Positions 56,716 to 64,000 of a DNA stretch of 64,000 bases are shown in pieces. Source of the DNA: Clostridiales bacterium (GTDB lineage: Bacteria; Bacillota; Clostridia; Christensenellales; Pumilibacteraceae); contig JAFLVC010000001.1 of assembly GCA_022508505.1 (NCBI GenBank), forward strand, positions 300,090 through 364,089. Direction: 5' to 3'. The first letter of the stretch is position 1. The number at the start of each line of letters is the position of its first letter. The notes under the pieces are model-generated. The model worked only from the letters and a program-made list of their open reading frames with translations. It was not told where the DNA came from and did not search any database. The translations under genes and the position numbers were made by a program.

Positions 56716-56885
56716 TTAGAGGCTAAGATTAGCCGCCCCCATAAGTTAAAACGCCGTATTATGGGCTATTTTGCCCCTTATGTCGCTTGACGTACCGCAA
56801 GAGTACGCCTGCGCTCCATAAGTGTCAAACTATCTCCATACTACGGCGTTTGTTTTATTATGTGTTCGGCTATCTTAGCCTCTTA
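56716..56885. repeat. Nested inverted-repeat element (outer TTAGAGGCTAAGATTAGCCG / CGGCTATCTTAGCCTCTTA; inner AAACGCCGTA / TACGGCGTTT)
   Basis: Outer arms 56716-56735 and 56867-56885; inner arms 56748-56757 and 56842-56851. Confidence 0.8.
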
Positions 56886-56929
56886 GGGCGCGATAAGCGG
56901 CGTGATGCTATATCAAAGTACGCGCGGCT

Positions 56930-56982
56930 TCACATTCCCTCAGTCGCCATTGGCAGCAGTTCCACTAAATTCAATTTAGCCT
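56930..56982. repeat. Degraded family A palindromic repeat
   Basis: TTCACATTCCCTCAGTCGCCATTGGCAGCAGTTCCACTAAATTCAATTTAGCCT. Confidence 0.75.
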
Positions 56983-56999
56983 AATACCACTTTTCAACG

Positions 57000-57035
57000 C
57001 AAAAACGCACTCCTAAAACAAGAGTGCGTTTTTTT
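57000..57035. terminator. Terminator of the TspO-like gene
   Basis: AAAACGCACTC...GAGTGCGTTTTTTT. Confidence 0.75.
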
Positions 57036-57052
57036 GTGCGCAGAGCTTTCTA

Positions 57053-57559
57053 TTACGCAAACGCCCAGTAGCCGAGGTAGATCATGACGACGGTGATGAC
57101 TGCAAGAAGTATCGTCATGGTTACGCCCGCCGCGCCCGACTGCTGATACATCAGTATCGTCGTGCCGAGTGCGAGACCGCCGGCGAGCGACGCTACGATA
57201 TACGAAGCGACGGTCATGCCGTGGAACAGGAAGTAGGGCATCATGCTTATCGCCGCAAACAGTCCGAGCCAGAACACCCACGTCCAAGCACGAACGTTCC
57301 TGCCGCTTTGAGTGTAAACGTTCTCATTGAGCGTGAAGTACAGCGCAAGCCCCATGTGCACGTAGATTACCGGAAAGAGAGCTATCACTACCCAGTTGGG
57401 CACAAGGAAGGGCGACTTTTCAATGTTGTTCACGCCGCCGAATATGCCCGAGCAATAGGAAATGAGAAGTCCTATTCCGATGGTCGTCAGCATGCACACC
57501 CAAAACAGCGCCATGCTCGACAGTCTTTTTTCATCTTTCACAATAACGGTGTTTTCCAT
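57053..57559 (-). CDS. TspO/MBR-like five-TM membrane protein
   Basis: IEKSPFLVPNWVVIALFPVIYVHMGLALYFTLN...WTWVFWLGLFAAISMMPYFLF; start at MENTVIV (57559). Confidence 0.65.
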   Translation of the reverse strand: MENTVIVKDEKRLSSMALFWVCMLTTIGIGLLISYCSGIFGGVNNIEKSPFLVPNWVVIALFPVIYVHMGLALYFTLNENVYTQSGRNVRAWTWVFWLGLFAAISMMPYFLFHGMTVASYIVASLAGGLALGTTILMYQQSGAAGVTMTILLAVITVVMIYLGYWAFA

Positions 57560-57679
57560 AGTGCCGTTAGTATGCGCGGTATCGCGGAAGATATGCATAA
57601 CTTTTTTGCGCTTGTCGCCGCGGCTGCGGACTTGACATTTTTGCGGTTTCGTGTCATACTTTCTTTAAAGGAAATGATC

Positions 57680-58429
57680 ATGACAGCGCTTTCCGTATCT
57701 GATGTTAAAAAGAGCTTTGTGTACCGCCGCGGCACGGTTGTAGCCGTGGACGGGGCGAGCTTTGACGTGAACGAGTGCGAGATTTTCGGACTTCTCGGCA
57801 TGAACGGCGCGGGTAAGTCCACTTTAATCAAGATTTGCACGGGGCTTCTCACTCCCGACGGCGGGAGCGTTTCGGTCTACGGCAACGACATAGTCGGCGA
57901 GCGCGAAAAGGCGAAGTCGCTCGTAAACGTCAGCCCGCAGGAAACGGCGGTCGCGCCGCTGCTTTCCGTCGGCGAAAATCTGAGGTTCATCGCCGAGGTG
58001 TACGGCGCGGATAGTGCTACGGCAAGAGCTGCTGCTGACGAGATGGCGGAAAAGTTAGGGCTCAAAGACCGCATGAACGACCGCGCGGGAAAGCTGTCGG
58101 GCGGGCTCATGCGCCGCCTTTCGGTGGGTATGGCGCTCATAACGAGCCCCAAGCTCGTGTTTCTCGACGAGCCGACGCTTGGGCTCGACGTCGTCGCGCG
58201 CCGCGAGCTGTGGCGGTACATACGTGATATAAGAAAGACCACGGCGGTGGTGCTTACCACGCACTACCTCGAAGAGGCCGAAGCGCTTTGCGACCGCATA
58301 GCGGTTATGGCGCACGGCAAAATCGCCGCCGTCGGCACCGCGGAGGAGTTGAAACAGCAAAGCGGCGAGAGCACATTCGAGAACGCATTTTTGCGCCTTT
58401 CGGGCGAGGGGGGTTTGCTCGATGAGTAA
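57680..58429 (+). CDS. ABC transporter ATP-binding protein
   Basis: GLLGMNGAGKSTLIKICTGLLTPDGGSV, LSGGLMRRLSVGMALITSPKLVFLDEPTLGLD; SD AAAGGA. Confidence 0.94.
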   Translation: MTALSVSDVKKSFVYRRGTVVAVDGASFDVNECEIFGLLGMNGAGKSTLIKICTGLLTPDGGSVSVYGNDIVGEREKAKSLVNVSPQETAVAPLLSVGENLRFIAEVYGADSATARAAADEMAEKLGLKDRMNDRAGKLSGGLMRRLSVGMALITSPKLVFLDEPTLGLDVVARRELWRYIRDIRKTTAVVLTTHYLEEAEALCDRIAVMAHGKIAAVGTAEELKQQSGESTFENAFLRLSGEGGLLDE

Positions 58430-59171
58430 GGCGGTTGTATTTGCGCGGCGCAACATCTTGGAAATCGTGCGCTCGCCGATAAGCTGGATTTTCGGGCTGT
58501 TGATGCCCGTCGGCATTTTTATAATAATGCAGGTGATAGTCAAGAGCATAGGGGAGGAGGCGCTCGCCGTCGCGCCCATGTTTGCCGTCGAGCGGTTTAC
58601 GGGCGGCATCATGATTTTCGGCGCGGCATTTTTGAGCCTTTTTGCGGCGCTTATCATTTCGACGGACAGAAAGGAGAGCTTTCTCTCGCGCCTTTTCGCT
58701 TCGCCCATGAAATCGTCCGACTATATAATAGGTTATGCGTTGGGCGTGTTTCCAATAGCGCTCGCGCAGGTGGTAATCACCTTCGTAACCGCGCTGTGCT
58801 TCGGGCTGACGCCGACGGTGCATATTCTCGCCGCGCTTGGCTTTTCGGTTGTGATAGCGCTGTTATACACCGCAATCGGCGTCATATTCGGGAGCTGTCT
58901 TTCCGCAAAGAACGCGCCGCCGCTGTGCTCGGTTGTCGTGCAGATAGCGGCGCTATTGTCCGGCATGTGGTTCGATCTTGACACGATAGGCGGCGGGTTT
59001 TCGATTTTCTGCCATATACTGCCGTTCGCGCACGCATACGACCTGATAAGATACACGCTCGCGGGCGATTACGGAAACGTGTGGTTGCCTTTCCTCGTCG
59101 TAGCCGCTCACACCGCCGCGCTGTCCGTTCTCGCCGTCGTGCTGTTTAGATACAGAGCGAAAAAGGTGTAG
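58422..59171 (+). CDS. ABC-2 type transporter permease
   Basis: Six-TM protein, 8-nt overlap with the upstream ATPase; ABC-2 permease pattern. Confidence 0.88.
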   Translation: MSKAVVFARRNILEIVRSPISWIFGLLMPVGIFIIMQVIVKSIGEEALAVAPMFAVERFTGGIMIFGAAFLSLFAALIISTDRKESFLSRLFASPMKSSDYIIGYALGVFPIALAQVVITFVTALCFGLTPTVHILAALGFSVVIALLYTAIGVIFGSCLSAKNAPPLCSVVVQIAALLSGMWFDLDTIGGGFSIFCHILPFAHAYDLIRYTLAGDYGNVWLPFLVVAAHTAALSVLAVVLFRYRAKKV

Positions 59172-59274
59172 TTGACCGCATGGCAATACGTCGCAGTTCA
59201 AACCGTCAAAAACTCTTGACTGTCTCGCGTTTGCGCATTATAATATATTAAACCAACTTTAAAGGTGCAGTGAT

Positions 59275-60648
59275 ATGCAACACATTGATTTATGCAAGAT
59301 TGACGACAAGCTCGTCGGAAAGACCGTTACGGTGTGCGGCTGGGTGCGCACGTCGCGCGACAGCAAGAACGTCGCGTTTGTCGAGCTCAACGACGGAAGC
59401 GCACTCAATCACACGCAGATTGTTTTCGACAAGCAGAAGTTTGACGACAAGGAGCTTCCCGGCTACCTCGCGCTCGGCGCGGCGCTGTCCGTAACGGGCA
59501 CCGTCGAGCGGGGAATGAAGGAGGAGTCGGTCGAGATTTTGGCTCAAAGCGTTACGCTTCTCGGCGCGAGCGATCCGACGTATCCGTTACAGAAAAAGCG
59601 GCACACGATGGAATACCTACGCACCATTCCGCACCTTCGCGTTCGCACCAACACGTTTAACGCGGTGTTCCGCGTGAGGAGTGCGCTGTCGTACGCCATT
59701 CACGAATATTTCCACAACAACGGCTACTACTACGTTCATTCGCCGATAATCACAGGCAGCGACTGCGAGGGCGCAGGCGAGGTGTTTAAGGTGACGACCG
59801 TCGGCTTCGACCCCACCGTCAAGAGCGAGGAGGAGTACAACAAAAAGGACTTTTTCGGGCGGAGCGCGGGTCTCACCGTGTCAGGTCAGCTCGAGGGCGA
59901 GGTCATGGCGACGGCGCTCGGCAAGATTTACACGTTTGGTCCTACCTTCCGCGCTGAAAACAGCAACACGCCGCGGCACGCCGCCGAGTTTTGGCAGATA
60001 GAGCCCGAGGTCGCGTTTGCGGACATCGACGACATAATCGGCATTGCGACCGATATGATCAAGAGCATTACGAAGTATCTTCTCGATAACTGCAAAGCCG
60101 AGCTCGAGTTTTTCGACGCGCGGTTTGAAAACGGGCTCATAGCCAAGCTTCAAAACGTAGCGGACAGCGAGTTCGCGCGCGTCGACTACACCGACGCGAT
60201 CGAGATTCTCAAAAAGTCGGGCAAGCAGTTCGTGTACCCCGTCGAGTGGGGGCTTGACCTTCAGACCGAGCACGAGCGCTATCTCACCGACGAGTATTTT
60301 AAGCGCCCGGTGTTTGTCGTCAACTACCCGAGAAAGATAAAGTCGTTCTACATGAAGCAAAACCCCGACGGCAAGACGGTCGCCGCTACAGACCTTCTCG
60401 TTCCCGGCGTGGGCGAGATTATAGGCTGCTCGGAGCGCGAGAACGACTACGACAAGCTCCTTGCCGAAATTAAGGCGCGCGGCATGAAGCTAAGCGACTA
60501 CGCAAACTACCTCGACCTTCGTAAGTACGGCTCGGTGCCGCACAGCGGGTTTGGCCTCGGTCTCGAGCGTATGCTGATGTACGTTACCGGCATGAGCAAT
60601 ATCCGCGATACAATCGAGTTCCCGAGGACAAAGGACGAGTTGAGGTAA
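59275..60648 (+). CDS. asnS: Asparaginyl-tRNA synthetase
   Basis: VTVCGWVRTSRDSKNVAFVELNDGS...TFRAENSNTPRHAAEFWQIEPEVAF...GFGLGLERMLMYVTGMSNIRDTIEFPRT. Confidence 0.96.
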   Translation: MQHIDLCKIDDKLVGKTVTVCGWVRTSRDSKNVAFVELNDGSALNHTQIVFDKQKFDDKELPGYLALGAALSVTGTVERGMKEESVEILAQSVTLLGASDPTYPLQKKRHTMEYLRTIPHLRVRTNTFNAVFRVRSALSYAIHEYFHNNGYYYVHSPIITGSDCEGAGEVFKVTTVGFDPTVKSEEEYNKKDFFGRSAGLTVSGQLEGEVMATALGKIYTFGPTFRAENSNTPRHAAEFWQIEPEVAFADIDDIIGIATDMIKSITKYLLDNCKAELEFFDARFENGLIAKLQNVADSEFARVDYTDAIEILKKSGKQFVYPVEWGLDLQTEHERYLTDEYFKRPVFVVNYPRKIKSFYMKQNPDGKTVAATDLLVPGVGEIIGCSERENDYDKLLAEIKARGMKLSDYANYLDLRKYGSVPHSGFGLGLERMLMYVTGMSNIRDTIEFPRTKDELR

Positions 60649-60738
60649 GCGCCGCAAAGCAAGCTTTGCGGCTAAGATAAGAGATAAGAATGAATAATTA
60701 AGGAAGCGCGGGATTGAGTGCCCGCGCTTTTGCATGAA

Positions 60739-60762
60739 AAAAGCGGCGTTTTCGCCGCTTTG
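60739..60762. terminator. Bidirectional terminator between asnS and the PII operon
   Basis: AAAGCGGCGTTTTCGCCGCTTT. Confidence 0.75.
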
Positions 60763-60766
60763 AGTT

Positions 60767-61249
60767 TTAGTCGCTTTCCTCTTCTTCCGATTTTTCTTCG
60801 GTGTTTTCTTCTTTGGTGGCGTCCTCGGTCTTTTCTTCCTTTTGCGTTTCTTTGGGCTCGTCCTTAGGTTTGTCCTCGGTTTTCGCTTCGGGTTTCTCTT
60901 CCGTTTCTTTGATTGCAGGTCTGTTGGGCACGATGGGCTTTAGGGGAGTGAGACCGACGGTGTTGGTGACGGGCAGTGCAAACGCTATGCCTTGTCCCGC
61001 CGTCTTAAGCCCCGCCTGCTGATACAGCGCGTGCATGACGTCATCGCGTATTTCGTTCTTGACGAGTATCATGACGATCTCCTTGTCGGGCTGAATCGTT
61101 ATGTTGAAAAACGCCTCCGCGCTCTTATTTGCCGTGCCGCGGGCGTGCAGAATGGTGCCGCCGCGCGCGCCCTTTTCTTTGGCGGCTTCCATGACCGTTT
61201 CCGAAAAACCGGCGTTTACTATACACATTATGAGTTCGTATTCTGTCAT
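60767..61249 (-). CDS. PII-superfamily protein with acidic C-terminal tail
   Basis: YELIMCIVNAGFSETVMEAAKEKGARGGTILHARGT...EIVMILVKNEIRDDVMHALYQQAG...GIAFALPVTNTVGL, then ~48-aa Glu/Lys/Asp-rich tail. Confidence 0.85.
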   Translation of the reverse strand: MTEYELIMCIVNAGFSETVMEAAKEKGARGGTILHARGTANKSAEAFFNITIQPDKEIVMILVKNEIRDDVMHALYQQAGLKTAGQGIAFALPVTNTVGLTPLKPIVPNRPAIKETEEKPEAKTEDKPKDEPKETQKEEKTEDATKEENTEEKSEEEESD

Positions 61250-61854
61250 GATTTCACTCCGTCCTGCTTGACAGCAAGCTTGTTATTGCTCAAAAATCCG
61301 TAGATGAGCGTGCCTATTATGCCCGACATCGGCACGGTGTAGGCAATGCCCTTGCCGTTACGCACCGTTTGAAACTTTTCTTCAAGCGTGTCGAGCGCGT
61401 CCTTGATTTTGTTTTCTTTGATTACGCCGACGATGACGGCCTTGCTCGAATCGGTGAGACCGAAGAGGGCGAGGGTGCTCGCGCTTGCCGTGCCTGCGCC
61501 CTGTATTACGAGCTGAATGTTTACCTCGAACGATTCGAGTAGGTCGACGTAAAAGTCTGCCTTGTTCCAGGCTACGATTGTAAATATCAGTTCGAGCTTG
61601 TCGTGCGCATCCTGCTTAGGCGCCTTTTTTGCTTGTTTTTTGGGCTTTTTGGCGGTCGGTTTTTTTGTCGGTTTTTTTGCCGATGGCTTTTTGGTCGAGG
61701 CTTTTTTGGCGGGCGTTTGGACATCGAAATTATCGAGCGCATCGAGCGATATTTGCTCGAAGGCGCCTTTTTCCCGCAGCTCCAACATTTTGGCGTTGAC
61801 GTTTGCCGCTATTTTTTGTTTAAGCTTTTTTTCTTCTTTTTCTTTGCGGTTCAT
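61246..61854 (-). CDS. PII-superfamily protein with basic Lys/Pro/Ala-rich N-terminal extension
   Basis: TPAKKASTKKPSAKKPTKKPTAKKPKKQAKKAPK, then PII-like LELIFTIVAWNKADFYVDLLESFEVNIQLVIQGAGTAS...KAVIVGVIKENKIKDALDTLEEKF...GIAYTVPMSGIIG. Confidence 0.8.
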   Translation of the reverse strand: MNRKEKEEKKLKQKIAANVNAKMLELREKGAFEQISLDALDNFDVQTPAKKASTKKPSAKKPTKKPTAKKPKKQAKKAPKQDAHDKLELIFTIVAWNKADFYVDLLESFEVNIQLVIQGAGTASASTLALFGLTDSSKAVIVGVIKENKIKDALDTLEEKFQTVRNGKGIAYTVPMSGIIGTLIYGFLSNNKLAVKQDGVKS

Positions 61855-63389
61855 TCCAGCCCCCACGAGAAGTTGACTATCTGCTCGTCGTCGGCAGAGA
61901 GTATGCGGCGCATAGCGATGCGGTTGCGTGCCTTTTGCGACATGACCGCCTTAAAGCCGAGCGCCTGTATCGTGATGAGAGGTATCATTGCGACGAGCGC
62001 GACCACGCCGAAGGCGAGCCCGAACATTTCGCTCGCGTCCGACACCATTACAGAGCATGCGCCGATTGCAAGCGGCAGAACAAAGCCGGAGGTGAGCGGG
62101 CCGCTCGCGACGCCGCCCGAGTCGAAGGCTATCGCCGTGTATATCTTGGGCACAAAGAGAGACAGCCCGATCGAAATGGCGTAGCCGGGGATGAGATAGT
62201 ACAGTATGGAAAATTCGTAAATGATGCGGATTATGGAAAGCGCAATCGCAAGCCCGACGCCTATGCAAAGCGCTATGAGCATTGAGCGCTTTTTGATAGC
62301 GCCGTTCGTAACCTCTTCGACCTGATGGTTGAGGACGTGTATAGCAGGCTCTGCGAGAACGACGACCATGCCCAAGACAAGTCCGAATATTACGACGAGC
62401 ACCTTGTTGTCGCCGAACTCTTGACCGAGCTTGAGGCCTATCGGCATGAACCCGATCTTGACGGCGGTCAGGAATATGACGAGACCTACAAAGGTGTACG
62501 CAATGCCGATTCCTATCTGTATCAATTTAGCTTTGGGGAGCTTGAGTATAAAGATTTGCAGTATTATGAAGAACGCCACTATAAGCCCGAGCGCGAGGGC
62601 GACCTCTTTGCATGTCTCGCCGAAGATGTGCCCGAATTGGGCGAGCTCGGACGCGACGGTGTACGTCGGCGCCGCATAATCGAGTCCGCCGCTTGACGTG
62701 AGCGACAGTATTAGCACGGCGAGCACCGGTCCGATAGAACAAAGCGCGACGAGGCCGAAGCTGTTTTCGTTGGCGTTTTTGCCGCCTATCGTCGTCGCAA
62801 TGCCGACGCCGAGCGCCATGATAAACGGCACCGTGATAGGCCCCGTGGTGACGCCGCCAGAGTCGAACGACATGGCGAGAAAGCTTCCTTTGCCGCTCTC
62901 GAGCAGCATTGCGCACACCATAAATACAATCATGTAAAAGAACATGATTAGCGTCGAAAGGTCGCGCTGAGTGATTATCTTGACGACCGCGAGGAGAAGA
63001 AACAATCCTACGCCTACGCCCACCGTCGCAATGAGCGCGACGTTGTTCATGACGGCGGAGACTTGGTTTGCGAGCACCGAAAGGTCGGGCTCGGCAATGG
63101 TTATCAAGAGCCCCATCAAAAAGCAGACGAGAAGGAGAATGGCTATCTTTTTGGACTTGGTAAGACCTGCACCGACGTGTTCGCCCATAGGCGTCATGGC
63201 AAGGTCCGCGCCGAGGTTGAACAGTGCAATTCCTATCACGAGGAAAATCGCCGCCACGCCGAAAGTTACCATTTCGGTCGCCGAAAAATCGACGAGCGGA
63301 GTGGCAGACAGAATGAGTACGATTGCCGCGACGGGCAACACCGATATAAACGATTCACGTAGTTTTAGTAGTATGCTTTTGAGCGCCAT
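61851..63389 (-). CDS. DUF1538-family multi-TM transporter-like protein
   Basis: Internally duplicated: AMSFDSGGVTTGPITVPFIMALGVGIA and AIAFDSGGVASGPLTSGFVLPLAIGA; start at 63389 or 63434. Confidence 0.88.
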   Translation of the reverse strand: MALKSILLKLRESFISVLPVAAIVLILSATPLVDFSATEMVTFGVAAIFLVIGIALFNLGADLAMTPMGEHVGAGLTKSKKIAILLLVCFLMGLLITIAEPDLSVLANQVSAVMNNVALIATVGVGVGLFLLLAVVKIITQRDLSTLIMFFYMIVFMVCAMLLESGKGSFLAMSFDSGGVTTGPITVPFIMALGVGIATTIGGKNANENSFGLVALCSIGPVLAVLILSLTSSGGLDYAAPTYTVASELAQFGHIFGETCKEVALALGLIVAFFIILQIFILKLPKAKLIQIGIGIAYTFVGLVIFLTAVKIGFMPIGLKLGQEFGDNKVLVVIFGLVLGMVVVLAEPAIHVLNHQVEEVTNGAIKKRSMLIALCIGVGLAIALSIIRIIYEFSILYYLIPGYAISIGLSLFVPKIYTAIAFDSGGVASGPLTSGFVLPLAIGACSVMVSDASEMFGLAFGVVALVAMIPLITIQALGFKAVMSQKARNRIAMRRILSADDEQIVNFSWGLE

Positions 63390-63606
63390 GAGCTTTATGT
63401 AATAAAATGTTTGTTTGTGCGACAAGTATAACATATTTGTATTTTCTTGGCAACAGAAAAAAGGCGGTCGTGCAATTTTTACAAAATTTACTTATATGTC
63501 TATCTTCGGTTTTGGGAAAATATGCGCCCGAACTATAATTTGACTTAGGTCACAATGTGTGATAAAATGTATAAAAAGTCGGTACGGGTAGAGCAAGGAG
63601 CTTTTT

Positions 63607-64000
63607 ATGGGCGACAGCATCATAGAGATTAAAAATCTCGTCAAGAGGTTTGGCGAGCTGACGGCGGTAGACGATGTGTCGTTCGAGGTCAAGCGCGGCG
63701 AGCTTTTTGCGTTTTTGGGTGTGAACGGCGCAGGCAAGTCGACGACCATTTCGATTATTTGCGGCGTGCTTGCCCGTGACGGCGGAAGCGTAGTTATAGA
63801 CGGGCTCGACATAGACCGCGAGCTCGATAAGATAAAGTCAAAGCTCGGCGTTGTGTTCCAACACTCGACGCTCGACAAGGTTCTCACCGCCAAGGAGAAC
63901 CTGCGTGCGCGCGCCGCACTGTACGGTATTTTCGGCAAGGACTTTGAAAGGCGTTACGAGGAGCTCGACGAGCTTTTGTCGCTTTCGGAGCTCGAAAAGC
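63607..64000 (+). CDS. ABC transporter ATP-binding protein, 5' part, truncated by window edge
   Basis: IIEIKNLVKRFGELTAVDDVSFEVKRGELFAFLGVNGAGKSTTISIICGVLARDGGSV; SD AAGGAG. Confidence 0.93.
   Translation, partial: MGDSIIEIKNLVKRFGELTAVDDVSFEVKRGELFAFLGVNGAGKSTTISIICGVLARDGGSVVIDGLDIDRELDKIKSKLGVVFQHSTLDKVLTAKENLRARAALYGIFGKDFERRYEELDELLSLSELEK

Noticed and set aside
1-64000. CRISPR arrays, rRNA operons, prophage or IS transposases
   Set aside because: No regularly spaced direct repeats, rRNA sequence, phage structural genes, integrases or transposase ORFs were seen.

Overview
The window is chromosomal DNA from a moderately GC-rich Firmicute, most likely an uncultured Clostridia-type gut bacterium (inferred from gene content and intergenic style). 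It is mostly housekeeping operons: metG-tatD-radical SAM, DUF1858-pth-mfd, a type IIA topoisomerase B/A pair, flippase-like-pssA-psd, fumarate hydratase A/B, glpK, asnS, murG, trmL, tadA, luxS, thiamine pyrophosphokinase, GT2-glf and several ABC transporters. There are four tRNA genes: Gly-CCC, Pro-AGG, Pro-CGG and Val-CAC. I found no prophage, CRISPR array, rRNA or transposase. The most interesting signals are: (1) a large zinc-ribbon/TPR/TIR protein with C-terminal membrane helices; (2) a DUF1538-PII-PII operon in which the two PII-like proteins carry oppositely charged tails; (3) a recurrent -35/17 nt/-10/6-7 nt/ATG arrangement predicting leaderless mRNAs for at least seven genes; (4) a near-perfect DtxR/IdeR-type iron box upstream of an unknown small protein; (5) an orphan consensus promoter plus terminator defining a ~100-nt candidate small RNA, followed by a nested inverted-repeat element; (6) several MITE-like intergenic repeat families; (7) a near-identical tRNA-Pro pair differing in anticodon, with a downstream element built from tRNA-Pro end sequences. 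All calls come from reading the sequence and the supplied ORF translations. No database search or folding was run.
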